A DNA stretch of 18,208 nucleotides from Prevotella sp. (GCA_017623335.1 JAGAPI010000126.1:1-18208), one strand, 5' to 3'. Numbered from the stretch's first letter, positions 6,492-15,662 are shown. Numbers and translations are program-made. The notes: generated from the sequence alone by a model not told the origin.

Positions 6492-9400
6492 TTATTTATA
6501 CTCGTTCCAACTCCTTATTGTAATGTCGTCGAGGGACATTGTACAGAAAGCGGTAATGAACGCGCTTGCAAGGCGGCTGTTGGTGATAAGAGGCACGTTC
6601 AGGTCGATGGCTGCGCGGCGTATCTTGTAACCGTTGCTCAGCTCGCCCTGAGTGAGGTTTTTCGGTATGTTCACCACCATGTCGATCTTCTTGTCGTGCA
6701 GCATGTCGAGCGCCTGCGGCTGTCCGTCTTCCGAAGGCCAGTACACCATTTCGTTCTCTACGCCGTTTTCTGTGAGGAATCTCGAAGTGCCGCCGGTAGC
6801 ATAAATTTTGTAGCCGTTCTTCACGAGCATCTTTGCAGCGTTGAGCATCTCGGTCTTTTGCTTTGCGCTGCCTGTTGACAGAAGTACGGTGTGCTCTGGT
6901 ATGCGGTGCCCAACAGACAGCATACTCTTAAGCAATGCGCAGCTTGTGTCATCTCCCAGACAGCCAACCTCGCCAGTTGAAGCCATGTCAACGCCAAGCA
7001 CAGGGTCTGCCTTTTGCAGACGGTTGAATGAGAACTGGCTTGCCTTGATACCCACATAGTCGAGGTCGAACAGATTCTTTGAGGGCTTTTCCACAGGAAG
7101 TCCAAGCATCACTTTAGTGGCAAGTTCTATAAGGTTAATTTTCAAAACCTTACTTACAAACGGGAATGAACGTGAAGCGCGGAGGTTACACTCAATTACC
7201 TTGATGTCGTTATCGCGGGCAAGGAACTGAATGTTGAACGGACCGCTGATGTGCAGCTCTTTGGCGATTGCCTTGCTCACACGCTTTATGCGGCGGATTG
7301 TCTCGCAATACAGTTTCTGCGGAGGGAATTGGATAGTGGCATCGCCGGAATGAACACCTGCAAATTCGATGTGCTCACTGATGGCGTAGGCAACAATCTC
7401 GCCGTTCTTTGCCACTGCGTCCATCTCCACTTCCTTGGCATGCTCTATAAACTGTGATACCACCACAGGATGATCCTCACTCACATTGGCAGCCAGTTTC
7501 AAGAATTTCTCAAGCTCCTCCTGATTTGAGCATACGTTCATGGCAGCACCGGAAAGCACATACGAAGGACGGACAAGCACAGGGAAGCCGACCTCCTTGA
7601 TAAACTCGTTGATGTCGTCCATAGATGTAAGCGCGCTCCATGCAGGCTGGTCGATGCCGTTGCGTGACAGCATTGAAGAGAATTTGGCACGGTCCTCGGC
7701 ATTGTCAATGTCCTTTGCTGATGTACCAAGTATGGGCACATGCTGCCCGTCAAGTCGCATGGCAAGGTTGTTTGGAATCTGACCGCCGGTAGACACAATC
7801 ACACCATGAGGATTCTCCATTTCAATGATATCCATCACACGTTCGAATGTCAGCTCATCGAAATACAGACGGTCGCACATGTCGTAGTCTGTCGATACTG
7901 TCTCAGGATTATAGTTTATCATCACCGAGCGGTAGCCTTCCTTGCGTATGGTGTTAAGTGCCTGAACGCCACACCAGTCGAACTCCACAGATGAACCGAT
8001 GCGGTAGGCGCCCGAACCAAGCACGATAATGCTTCGCTTGTCGCCGAGGAACTTTATATCGTGCTCCGTGCCGGAATATGTAATGTAAAGGTAGTTTGTC
8101 TGTGCTGGATACTCTGCAGCAAGAGTGTCAATCTGTTTCACTACAGGCAGTATTCCATAGCTCTTGCGGAGTGAGCGCACTGCAAGTCCAGCCTTCGCCA
8201 TGCTCTTCATCTCTGCCTCCAAGCCAACGGCACGAGCTATCTGGAAATCGGTGAATCCGTAAACCTTAGCTTCACGCAGTGTTTCCTTGTCAAGATTGTT
8301 AACACTGCGGAGAGATTTCAGATGCTCATCAATGTCAATGATGTGCTTCAGCTTCTGCAAAAACCACTTATCTATCTTTGTCAGGTCATGTATCTGGTCG
8401 ATGGTATAGCCCTTGTGCATTGCCTTTGAGATAATGAACACACGCTTGTCTGTGGGTTCGCGCAGTGCAGCATCAATGTCGGCAATCTCAAGTTCCTTGT
8501 TCTCCACAAATCCGTGCATGCCCTGCCCAATCATGCGGAGTCCCTTCTGGATTGCCTCCTCGAATGTACGGCCGATAGCCATTACCTCACCCACTGACTT
8601 CATAGATGAGCCGAGTTCCTTATCAACGCCGCGGAACTTGGAAAGGTCCCAGCGCGGAATCTTACATACAACATAGTCGAGAGCAGGCTCGAAGAATGCG
8701 CTCGTGGTTTTTGTCACGGAGTTCTTAAGTTCAAACAGTCCATAGCCCATACCCAGCTTTGCCGCAACAAAGGCAAGCGGATAACCTGTTGCCTTTGAGG
8801 CAAGTGCAGATGAACGGCTTAAGCGGGCGTTTACCTCAATCACGCGGTAATCCTCGCTTTGTGGGTCGAAGGCATACTGAACGTTACACTCTCCCACTAT
8901 GCCGATGTGGCGGATAATCTTTATCGACAAAGCACGCAGTTTGTGGTACTCACTGTTGGTGAGTGTCTGCGACGGAGCGATGACGATACTCTCGCCGGTG
9001 TGTATGCCCAGCGGGTCGAAGTTCTCCATGTTACACACCGTGATACAGTTGTCGTAACGGTCACGCACCACCTCATACTCAATCTCTTTCCAGCCTTTTA
9101 GGCTTTTCTCGACAAGCACCTGTGGAGAGAACGAGAAGGCTTTTTCTGCCAACTTGTCAAGCTCCTCCTCATTATCGCAGAATCCCGAGCCAAGTCCTCC
9201 AAGAGCGTATGCCGCACGCAGAATTACAGGGTAGCCAAGTTTTTTGGCAGCTTCACGTGTAGCTTCTATAGTCTCGCAAGCCTCGCTTTTGATGGTTTTT
9301 ACCTCTATTTCATTGAGTTTCTCCACAAACAGCTCGCGGTCTTCCGTATCCATGATTGCCTGCACTGGAGTTCCGAGCACACGGACATTATATTTTTCAA

Positions 9401-9719
9401 GCACACCGCTCTTGTAAAGCTCAACACCGCAGTTGAGCGCTGTCTGACCTCCAAATGCAAGGAGAATGCCGTCGGGACGTTCCTTCTTGATGACACGTTC
9501 CACAAAATATGGCTGTACCGGCAGGAAATAAATCTCGTCGGCAACACCCTCGCTTGTCTGTACTGTGGCGATATTTGGATTAATCAATATGGTCTTCACG
9601 CCCTCTTCACGCAAGGCCTTCAATGCCTGAGAGCCAGAATAGTCGAACTCACCGGCCTCGCCAATTTTCAAGGCACCGGAGCCAAGCAGCAATACCTTCT
9701 TTATATTTTCGTCTTTCAT
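6492..9719 (-). CDS. carB: Carbamoyl-phosphate synthase large subunit (CAD-like type)
   Basis: This 1075-residue subunit makes carbamoyl phosphate from bicarbonate, ammonia delivered by CarA, and two ATP, for arginine and pyrimidine synthesis. Two homologous synthetase halves are visible: residues 1 to about 400 (LLGSGALKIGEAGEFDYSGS near the start, EVNARLSRSSALASKATGYP near 295) and about 556-935 (VLGSGAYRIGSSVEFDWCG, ECNLRASRSFPFVSK near 843). A helical oligomerisation domain lies between them and a C-terminal methylglyoxal-synthase-like regulatory domain at about 940-1075 (YATGGTSRFL). Many blocks, such as INPNIATVQTSEG, SLKGWKEIEYEVVRD and DYDMCDRLYFDE, match eukaryotic CAD closely and E. 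coli CarB less well. It starts 6 bases after the carA stop, so the two are surely co-transcribed. Confidence 0.97.
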   Translation of the reverse strand: MKDENIKKVLLLGSGALKIGEAGEFDYSGSQALKALREEGVKTILINPNIATVQTSEGVADEIYFLPVQPYFVERVIKKERPDGILLAFGGQTALNCGVELYKSGVLEKYNVRVLGTPVQAIMDTEDRELFVEKLNEIEVKTIKSEACETIEATREAAKKLGYPVILRAAYALGGLGSGFCDNEEELDKLAEKAFSFSPQVLVEKSLKGWKEIEYEVVRDRYDNCITVCNMENFDPLGIHTGESIVIAPSQTLTNSEYHKLRALSIKIIRHIGIVGECNVQYAFDPQSEDYRVIEVNARLSRSSALASKATGYPLAFVAAKLGMGYGLFELKNSVTKTTSAFFEPALDYVVCKIPRWDLSKFRGVDKELGSSMKSVGEVMAIGRTFEEAIQKGLRMIGQGMHGFVENKELEIADIDAALREPTDKRVFIISKAMHKGYTIDQIHDLTKIDKWFLQKLKHIIDIDEHLKSLRSVNNLDKETLREAKVYGFTDFQIARAVGLEAEMKSMAKAGLAVRSLRKSYGILPVVKQIDTLAAEYPAQTNYLYITYSGTEHDIKFLGDKRSIIVLGSGAYRIGSSVEFDWCGVQALNTIRKEGYRSVMINYNPETVSTDYDMCDRLYFDELTFERVMDIIEMENPHGVIVSTGGQIPNNLAMRLDGQHVPILGTSAKDIDNAEDRAKFSSMLSRNGIDQPAWSALTSMDDINEFIKEVGFPVLVRPSYVLSGAAMNVCSNQEELEKFLKLAANVSEDHPVVVSQFIEHAKEVEMDAVAKNGEIVAYAISEHIEFAGVHSGDATIQFPPQKLYCETIRRIKRVSKAIAKELHISGPFNIQFLARDNDIKVIECNLRASRSFPFVSKVLKINLIELATKVMLGLPVEKPSKNLFDLDYVGIKASQFSFNRLQKADPVLGVDMASTGEVGCLGDDTSCALLKSMLSVGHRIPEHTVLLSTGSAKQKTEMLNAAKMLVKNGYKIYATGGTSRFLTENGVENEMVYWPSEDGQPQALDMLHDKKIDMVVNIPKNLTQGELSNGYKIRRAAIDLNVPLITNSRLASAFITAFCTMSLDDITIRSWNEYK

Positions 9720-9725
9720 CGTTCC

Positions 9726-10802
9726 TTATTTTATAGTCTCAACAAATCGGTCAAACATAAACTCTGTGTCAACTGGACCAGAACAAGCCTCTGGGTGGAA
9801 CTGGCTGGTGAACCAGGGATTCTCAACATGACAAACGCCCTCGTTTGAGCCATCGTTCATGTTCACAAACAGCTCACGCCACTCTTTGCCAAGCGTAGAG
9901 GCGTCAACAGCATATCCGTGGTTCTGGCTTGTGACATAGCAACGGTTGGTGCCGACCTCACGGACAGGCTGGTTGTGTGAGCGGTGGCCATACTTCAGTT
10001 TATATATAGTGGCACCGCCAGCCTTTGCCAGCAATTGGTTGCCCATGCAAATACCGCAAATAGGCTTGCGGCTCATGCTCATCTGCTTGCGGATAATGTT
10101 CACGGCATCCTCGCACATGTCAGGATCGCCGGGACCGTTGCCAAGGAAAAGACCGTCAAAGTCCATGCCTGTGTAGTCATAGTTCCATGGCACACGTATC
10201 ACTTCCACACCACGGTTGATGAGACACCTTATTATATTGTTCTTCACGCCACAGTCGACAAGCACAACTTTCTTGCCTGCTCCCTCGTTGTAGCGTATAA
10301 CCTCCTTGCAGCTCACAATATCTACAAAATTCACTCCTTCGTAGCTGGCTTCCGGAATGTTGTCAGGCTGATCGTCGAACAGGATTTTACCCATCATCAC
10401 GCCATACTCACGCAACACCTTTGTCAGCTGGCGTGTGTCAACACCTGTGATTCCAGGCACTTTCTCACGCTTCAGCCAGTCGGCAAGACTCTCACAAGCA
10501 TTCCAGTGCTGATATTCTGTACTGTAGTCGCTCACGATTATCGCCGAGGCATAAATTTTGTCACTCTCCATAAATGTGGCAATGCCATTCTGCTCCACCG
10601 TGAATGGAGGAACGCCATAGTTGCCCACCAACGGATAAGTGAGAACCATAAGCTGTCCTGCATACGAAGGGTCAGTAAGGCTCTCCGGATATCCCATCAT
10701 GGCAGTATTGAAAACCACCTCACCGGCAACAGGTGCATCGTAACCAAACGATTTGCCGCTGAATTTTGTTCCGTCGTCAAGTACTAATGTAACTTTTTTC
10801 AT
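9726..10802 (-). CDS. carA: Carbamoyl-phosphate synthase small subunit (glutaminase)
   Basis: This 358-residue class I glutamine amidotransferase hydrolyses glutamine and channels ammonia to CarB. An N-terminal small-subunit domain (1 to about 165, with GYPESLTDPSYAGQ near 37-50 and GITGVDTRQLTKVLRE near 117-132) is followed by the glutaminase domain. That domain holds the nucleophile C252 in CGICMGNQ and the H336/E338 dyad in FHPEA. The block LTYPLVGNYGVPP near residue 54 matches eukaryotic CAD better than the E. coli form. I placed the start at the ATG giving MKKVTLVLDDGTKFSG, where the family begins. A GTG 42 bases upstream, overlapping the purF-like stop, is in frame but adds 14 residues unlike the family. 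Unlike CAD, the two subunits are separate genes 6 bases apart. Confidence 0.96.
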   Translation of the reverse strand: MKKVTLVLDDGTKFSGKSFGYDAPVAGEVVFNTAMMGYPESLTDPSYAGQLMVLTYPLVGNYGVPPFTVEQNGIATFMESDKIYASAIIVSDYSTEYQHWNACESLADWLKREKVPGITGVDTRQLTKVLREYGVMMGKILFDDQPDNIPEASYEGVNFVDIVSCKEVIRYNEGAGKKVVLVDCGVKNNIIRCLINRGVEVIRVPWNYDYTGMDFDGLFLGNGPGDPDMCEDAVNIIRKQMSMSRKPICGICMGNQLLAKAGGATIYKLKYGHRSHNQPVREVGTNRCYVTSQNHGYAVDASTLGKEWRELFVNMNDGSNEGVCHVENPWFTSQFHPEACSGPVDTEFMFDRFVETIK

Positions 10803-10840
10803 TATCCTGTTCTTACTATCTATGTTGTTCGTATAATATG

Positions 10841-12736
10841 TCACTTCTTCTTATTTCGTTGTTCATAATAGTTGATAAAAGCCTGATTTACAAGCTTTGT
10901 GCCGCCAGGTGTAGGATAATTGCCAGTGAAATACCAATCACCTTTGTGGTTGGGTATTGCCTCATGCAATCCCTCAATGCTCTGGAACACCAGTTCTATT
11001 GGCGCAGTCACCTCTTCAGAACGCAACATCTCAACCATTTTGTTGTTCAACTCGTCCACAGAAAATGGCTTATAGATGTCTTTTACACAACATCGCATTT
11101 CTTCTTTTGGCTTTTGCATCTCCGCCTTACAGTTACAGTATGTCTTTTCAAGCAGGTCTTCCATGCCGCGGTCCTTTATCAGCTCCATGCATGCCCTGAA
11201 AGCTATGAATTCCTCCAGATGCGCCATGTCTATTCCGTAATAGTCAGGGTAGCGTATCTGTGGTGATGAGCTTACAATAACTATTTTTTTCGGATGCAGA
11301 CGGTCAAGAATCCTTATGATACTCTCGCGCAGTGTAGTTCCTCTCACAATACTGTCGTCAATCACCACGAGGTTGTCCACTCCAGGCTCCAACACCTCGT
11401 AGGTTATGTCGTATACATGCGATGCAAGGTCGTTGCGGCTATTGCCCTCGGTTATGAATGTCCGCAGCTTTATGTCCTTTATCGCCACTTTTTCAGAGCG
11501 CACATACGACTGTAAAATCTTTCTCAGTTCATCGTGTGACGGCACCTTGCCGGCTGCGGTCATAGCCTCAATCTCTTCTATCTTCTTTTCGTTGAGATAC
11601 TCCTTAAAGCCGCCGAGCATACCGTAGTATGCCACTTCGGCTGTGTTTGGAATGAATGAGAATACAGTGTGGTCCACATCATTGTTGACTGCTTTTAGAA
11701 TTGTCGGAACAAGCAGATTGCCGAGCTGTTTGCGCTCACGGTATATGTCGCGGTCGCTGCCACGGCTGAAGTATATTCTCTCAAACGAGCATGCGCTGTC
11801 GCCACGCTGGTCAAGTATGCGCTTAACGGAACATTTACCGTCTTTTCTGACTATAACCGCTTCGCCGGGAGCAAGTTCCCTGATGTCGCTGCACTGAAGG
11901 TTGAACGTGGTCTGTATCACAGGACGCTCACTTGCAACTGCCACAACCTCATCGTCCATATAATAGAATGCCGGGCGTATGCCCCAAGGGTCGCGCATCG
12001 AGAACATCTCGCCGCTGCCTGTAAGACCGCAAACTACATAACCGCCGTCAAAGTCGGTCATAGATGTCTTTAGCACATTCTCTACCCTCACATTATTGTC
12101 TATATAATCGGTGATGGCAGTGCCCTCAAGTCCCTTTTCTTTTGCTTCCACAAAGTTGCGCTCAACCTCACGGTCCAAACGGTGTCCCATCCACTCCAGC
12201 ATGATGTAGGTGTCGCTGTAGATTCTGGGCGACTGTCCTTGAGCTGTAATCTTGTCAAAAATCTCGTCAACATTGGTCATGTTGAAGTTTCCACACAGAC
12301 ACAGGTTCTTTGCCTTCCAGTTGTTGCGGCGCAGAAACGGATGCACAAATGTCAGTCCGCTCTTGCCCGTGGTGCTGTATCGCAGGTGTCCCATATACAG
12401 ATTGCCTGCAAAATCAAGCTCTTTCTGTGCAAAAGTTGCATCAGCCAGCTGTTCGTCTGTCAAATCAGCATATTTGCCATGCACTTTCCCGAATATTTCG
12501 GTAATGGCATTAGCCCCTTCAGCCTTCTCACGGAACATATATTCCGTACCTGGTTTTGTGCCAAGTTTTACACATGCCATTCCGGCTCCTTCCTGACCTC
12601 GGTTGTGCTGTTTCTCCATCATCAGGTACAGCTTGTTCAGACCGTACATCCAAGTGCCGTACTTTTTCTGGTAATACTCCAGTGGTTTCAGCAATCTTAT
12701 CATTGCCACGCCACATTCATGCTTCAATGGCTCCAT
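10841..12736 (-). CDS. purF: Long PurF-like amidophosphoribosyltransferase
   Basis: This 631-residue protein has an N-terminal nucleophile glutaminase domain and a C-terminal phosphoribosyltransferase domain, the PurF plan that makes phosphoribosylamine from PRPP and glutamine. Maturation would expose C8 after a seven-residue propeptide. Kept motifs are HNRGQEGAG (44-52), GHLRYSTTG (116-124), RDPWGIRP (248-255) and the PRPP loop VVIDDSIVRGTT (457-468). It is about 130-160 residues longer than canonical PurF, with an insertion near the N-terminus and a charged insertion at roughly 376-420. The oxyanion motif HNGN reads GNFN (149-152), so the glycine is phenylalanine. It follows glmS by 54 bases and precedes carA by 38. 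It may be the pathway enzyme of this lineage or a specialised paralogue; the symbol is by similarity. Confidence 0.82.
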   Translation of the reverse strand: MEPLKHECGVAMIRLLKPLEYYQKKYGTWMYGLNKLYLMMEKQHNRGQEGAGMACVKLGTKPGTEYMFREKAEGANAITEIFGKVHGKYADLTDEQLADATFAQKELDFAGNLYMGHLRYSTTGKSGLTFVHPFLRRNNWKAKNLCLCGNFNMTNVDEIFDKITAQGQSPRIYSDTYIMLEWMGHRLDREVERNFVEAKEKGLEGTAITDYIDNNVRVENVLKTSMTDFDGGYVVCGLTGSGEMFSMRDPWGIRPAFYYMDDEVVAVASERPVIQTTFNLQCSDIRELAPGEAVIVRKDGKCSVKRILDQRGDSACSFERIYFSRGSDRDIYRERKQLGNLLVPTILKAVNNDVDHTVFSFIPNTAEVAYYGMLGGFKEYLNEKKIEEIEAMTAAGKVPSHDELRKILQSYVRSEKVAIKDIKLRTFITEGNSRNDLASHVYDITYEVLEPGVDNLVVIDDSIVRGTTLRESIIRILDRLHPKKIVIVSSSPQIRYPDYYGIDMAHLEEFIAFRACMELIKDRGMEDLLEKTYCNCKAEMQKPKEEMRCCVKDIYKPFSVDELNNKMVEMLRSEEVTAPIELVFQSIEGLHEAIPNHKGDWYFTGNYPTPGGTKLVNQAFINYYEQRNKKK

Positions 12737-12790
12737 ATATCTGTTTCTTTGTGTTGTGTGTCTATGTTCGGATATGTATTTTATGTTTTT

Positions 12791-14635
12791 TTACTCCACT
12801 GTCACTGACTTTGCAAGGTTGCGTGGCTGATCAACATTTTTCCCCTTGCATACTGCAACGTGATATGCCATCATCTGTAATGGGATTGTTGCCAACAGCG
12901 GTTCAAGACATTCCAAGGTTTCAGGCAGTTCTATCACCTCGTCTGCAATTTTACTGATAGTGGTGTCGCCTTCGGTAACGAGAGCAATCACCTTACCGCC
13001 ACGTGCCTTGATTTCCTGAATGTTGCTCAGCACTTTCTCATACATCGGATTATGTGTGGCAATAACCACCACTGGCATATCGCTGTCGATAAGTGCTATT
13101 GGACCATGTTTCATTTCGGCTGCAGGGTATCCTTCAGCGTGTATATATGATATTTCTTTCAGTTTTAACGCTCCTTCGAGTGCAACAGGATAACTATAGC
13201 CACGACCAAGATAAAGGAAGTTGCGGGCGTAGGTGAACACGCGGCTCATGTCGGCTATGCGGGCATTGAGTTTCAATACACATTCCATCTTCTTCGGTAT
13301 GGCGTGAAGCTCCTCCACAACTTTAAGATATTCATCAGAAGATATTGTTCCCTTTTCCTTTGCAAGGGCGAGAGCAAGCATGGTCAGCACTGTTACCTGT
13401 CCTGTGAACGCCTTTGTTGAGGCTACTCCTATCTCTGGTCCCACGTGTATGTATGAACCTGTGTCTGTAGCGCGTGGAATGCTGCTGCCAATGGCGTTGC
13501 ATATACCGTAGATAAAGGCTCCAGCATTCTTAGCCATATTTACTGCTGCCAGTGTATCGGCTGTCTCACCGCTCTGGCTTATTGCTATCACTACGTCTCC
13601 TTTGTCAATTACAGGATTGCGATAACGGAATTCACTGGCATACTCCACCTCCACGGGAATGCGGCAGAAACTTTCTATAATCTGCTTGCCAATGAGACCT
13701 GCGTGCCATGATGTCCCACACGCTACGATAATGAAACGCTTTGCTGCAAGTAATTGTTTTTTATAATCAATCACGGCGCTGAGCACCACCTTGTCTGTGT
13801 CGATATTCACTCGACCACGCATACAGTTTGTTAGACACTCAGGCTGTTCGAAGATCTCTTTCAGCATGAAATGCGGATAGCCTCCCTTCTCTATCTGACC
13901 TATGTTCAATTCTATGGTCTGTACTTCAGGATTGAGCTGACGGTTGAAGATGTTTACGACCTTCAGTTCCTCATTACGGCGAATAACTGCGATATTTCCG
14001 TCTTCCAAATATACAACCTTGTCTGTGTATTCAATCAGAGGACTGGCATCGCTGCCGATGAAAAATTCATTCTTACCGATACCGACTACTAACGGGCTTT
14101 GCTTGCGTGCAGCAATAATCTGATCGGGATTGTGTTTGTCAAGAATTGCAATGGAATATGCACCGATAACTTCATGAAGTGCCAATTGTACAGCAGGGAG
14201 AAGTTCAAGTTCCTTCTTTTCCATTATATATTCAATGAGTTGTACAAGTACCTCTGTGTCGGTATCACTGCAGAATTTTCTTCCGTATGATATGAGTTTA
14301 CGTTTTATATCAGAATAGTTTTCAATAATTCCATTATGGATTATTGCAAGATTCCTTGACTGAGAATAATGGGGGTGAGCATTTATGGTCGATGGCTCAC
14401 CGTGTGTGGCCCACCGTGTGTGGGCGATACCAACAGTGCCGCTAACATCCTTGTCTTCACAAACAGCCACAAGGTTGTCGACTTTTCCTATCGTCTTATA
14501 TACATTCAGATTTCCCTCCTTGTCCAATAGGGCCACACCTGCACTGTCATAGCCGCGATACTCCAAGCGACGTAATCCTTTTATCAATATCGGGTAGGCA
14601 TTCTGAGTGCCTAAATATCCTACTATTCCACACAT
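12791..14635 (-). CDS. glmS: Glucosamine-6-phosphate synthase, isomerising
   Basis: This 614-residue enzyme converts fructose-6-phosphate and glutamine to glucosamine-6-phosphate, the first committed step toward UDP-GlcNAc, peptidoglycan and LPS. The start is fixed by MCGIVGYLG, because the cysteine must become the N-terminal nucleophile; an in-frame ATG 60 bases upstream is therefore wrong. The class II glutaminase shows YRGYDSAG (26-33), HTRWATHG (72-79) and the intact oxyanion pair in IHNGIIENY (99-107). Two SIS domains follow, with CGTSWHAG and SQSGETADTL as sugar-phosphate motifs. The C-terminus QPRNLAKSVTVE is the family's ending. It lies 69 bases after the Wza-like gene and 54 before the purF-like gene. 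No ribozyme-like structured leader is possible in so short a gap. Confidence 0.97.
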   Translation of the reverse strand: MCGIVGYLGTQNAYPILIKGLRRLEYRGYDSAGVALLDKEGNLNVYKTIGKVDNLVAVCEDKDVSGTVGIAHTRWATHGEPSTINAHPHYSQSRNLAIIHNGIIENYSDIKRKLISYGRKFCSDTDTEVLVQLIEYIMEKKELELLPAVQLALHEVIGAYSIAILDKHNPDQIIAARKQSPLVVGIGKNEFFIGSDASPLIEYTDKVVYLEDGNIAVIRRNEELKVVNIFNRQLNPEVQTIELNIGQIEKGGYPHFMLKEIFEQPECLTNCMRGRVNIDTDKVVLSAVIDYKKQLLAAKRFIIVACGTSWHAGLIGKQIIESFCRIPVEVEYASEFRYRNPVIDKGDVVIAISQSGETADTLAAVNMAKNAGAFIYGICNAIGSSIPRATDTGSYIHVGPEIGVASTKAFTGQVTVLTMLALALAKEKGTISSDEYLKVVEELHAIPKKMECVLKLNARIADMSRVFTYARNFLYLGRGYSYPVALEGALKLKEISYIHAEGYPAAEMKHGPIALIDSDMPVVVIATHNPMYEKVLSNIQEIKARGGKVIALVTEGDTTISKIADEVIELPETLECLEPLLATIPLQMMAYHVAVCKGKNVDQPRNLAKSVTVE

Positions 14636-14704
14636 AACCGAAAGTTTTTTGTTTTTTATAAGAAATGGAAAAAAGGCTTGTGGTCTTTTTCCCATTTATA
14701 TATT

Positions 14705-15511
14705 TTATTTCAATATGTTATACAACAGCGATGTCAAAGAAATGAGAATCGAAGTGGCGGAAAACCAAAGAGTAGTCATTGAACCTACACTTGAGTTTTG
14801 AGCTTTCACCTTATTGGGTTCCACATAAATAATATCATTTTGCTGCAGATAATAATAAGGTGAGTTGATAATATTGGCATCGTTGAGGTTTAGCACGTGA
14901 ATGGATTTCTCACCGTTTGCGTCTTCACGAATAAGTTTTACGTTATCTCGCTTACCGTAAATAGTCAAGTCACCAGCTTGTGCCAAAGCTTCAAGTATTG
15001 TTATTTTTTCGTTATTTACAGTATACATGCCTTGCCGTTGAACTTCGCCGAGTACAGAAATTTTATAATTGCTCATTCTCACTGTAACTATAGGATTCTC
15101 TAAATCTGACATATAAGGTTTTATCTTGCTGAGAATAAGTTTTTCAGCCTCTGCTTTTGTAAGACCGCCCAATTTTACAGCTCCTATTCTTGGAAACTCT
15201 ATATATCCGTCGTTGTCAACGAGATAACTCTGCAACATTGCTTGAGAGTAGGTAGAACGCTGGTTGGTTGTATACGGAGTTGGCACTGTCAGATTAAACG
15301 GTGCGGCTGCCTCATCATCAGAAGTACTCACTGTAATAGTTAAAATGTCTTTAGGCATAATGCGCGCATCATACAACATTTTTGATTTTGTAAGATCTAC
15401 ACTATCGCTGTTTTTGAAGTATGCCACATCCTTGGCACTACCACAACTGCCCAAAAACACAATCACTGATGTACATACAACAGCAAAAAAAATATTTCCA
15501 ATCTTTTTCAT
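14705..15511 (-). CDS. Wza-like polysaccharide export lipoprotein
   Basis: This 268-residue protein is probably an outer-membrane polysaccharide export component. A hydrophobic signal (residues 5-20) ends in the lipobox LGSC, with lipidated C23. The polysaccharide-export domain spans about 47-146 (MPKDILTITV near 52, then DGYIEFPRIG near 101). An SLBB-type domain covers about 149-230 (LGEVQRQGMYTV, NDIIYVEPNKV). A C-terminal hydrophobic helix at about 247-266 resembles the Wza helix that builds the outer-membrane pore. No acidic surface-export signal follows the cysteine. Usual partners such as a Wzc-type tyrosine kinase, flippase or glycosyltransferases are absent from the window. It has its own promoter and is followed by glmS, whose product supplies amino sugar precursors. 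Confidence 0.9.
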   Translation of the reverse strand: MKKIGNIFFAVVCTSVIVFLGSCGSAKDVAYFKNSDSVDLTKSKMLYDARIMPKDILTITVSTSDDEAAAPFNLTVPTPYTTNQRSTYSQAMLQSYLVDNDGYIEFPRIGAVKLGGLTKAEAEKLILSKIKPYMSDLENPIVTVRMSNYKISVLGEVQRQGMYTVNNEKITILEALAQAGDLTIYGKRDNVKLIREDANGEKSIHVLNLNDANIINSPYYYLQQNDIIYVEPNKVKAQNSSVGSMTTLWFSATSILISLTSLLYNILK

Positions 15512-15541
15512 AATTTAAATTACAAAATTTATTTTCAGCTG

Positions 15542-15573
15542 CAAAATTAATGCATTTTCTCCGATATACCAAA
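15542..15573 (-). promoter_or_regulatory. Bacteroidetes promoter of the Wza-like gene
   Basis: On the minus strand TTTG (15570-15573) and TAATTTTG (15542-15549) match the -33/-7 consensus with a 20-base spacer. The start point would be near 15535, leaving a leader of about 25 bases. With no strong terminator downstream until after carB, this could drive the Wza-like gene, glmS, the purF-like gene, carA and carB. Confidence 0.8.
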
Positions 15574-15631
15574 TATTTCTTAATAAAAATAATGAATAAC
15601 CAAATTTTTTATAATAAGTGAATAATAAAAG

Positions 15632-15662
15632 CAACCTCCCAAGAAATTTTCTCGGGAGGTTG
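15632..15662 (-). terminator. Strong hairpin terminator of uxaC
   Basis: CAACCTCCC (15632-15640) and GGGAGGTTG (15654-15662) form a perfect 9-bp stem. The inner bases extend it by about five more pairs, one of them G-T, leaving a loop of about 3 bases. In the uxaC direction the stem is followed by CTTTTATTATT. It starts 23 bases after the uxaC stop and insulates the promoter of the Wza-like gene from uxaC readthrough. Confidence 0.9.

Noticed and set aside
9984..10787. Plus-strand open frame of 267 codons
   Set aside because: It is antisense to carA over the conserved glutaminase and small-subunit domains, and nothing recognisable is encoded.
14667..14692. Hairpin GGAAAAA/TTTTTCC between the Wza-like gene and glmS
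   Set aside because: Seven mostly A-T pairs with no T-run downstream; too weak to call a terminator or riboregulator.
14636..14695. Upstream start for glmS adding 20 residues
   Set aside because: The catalytic cysteine must be residue 2 of the nascent protein, so only MCGIVG can be the start.
14636..14704. glmS ribozyme or riboswitch leader
   Set aside because: The gap is 69 bases of A/T-rich sequence without the known glmS ribozyme core, and that ribozyme is typical of Firmicutes.
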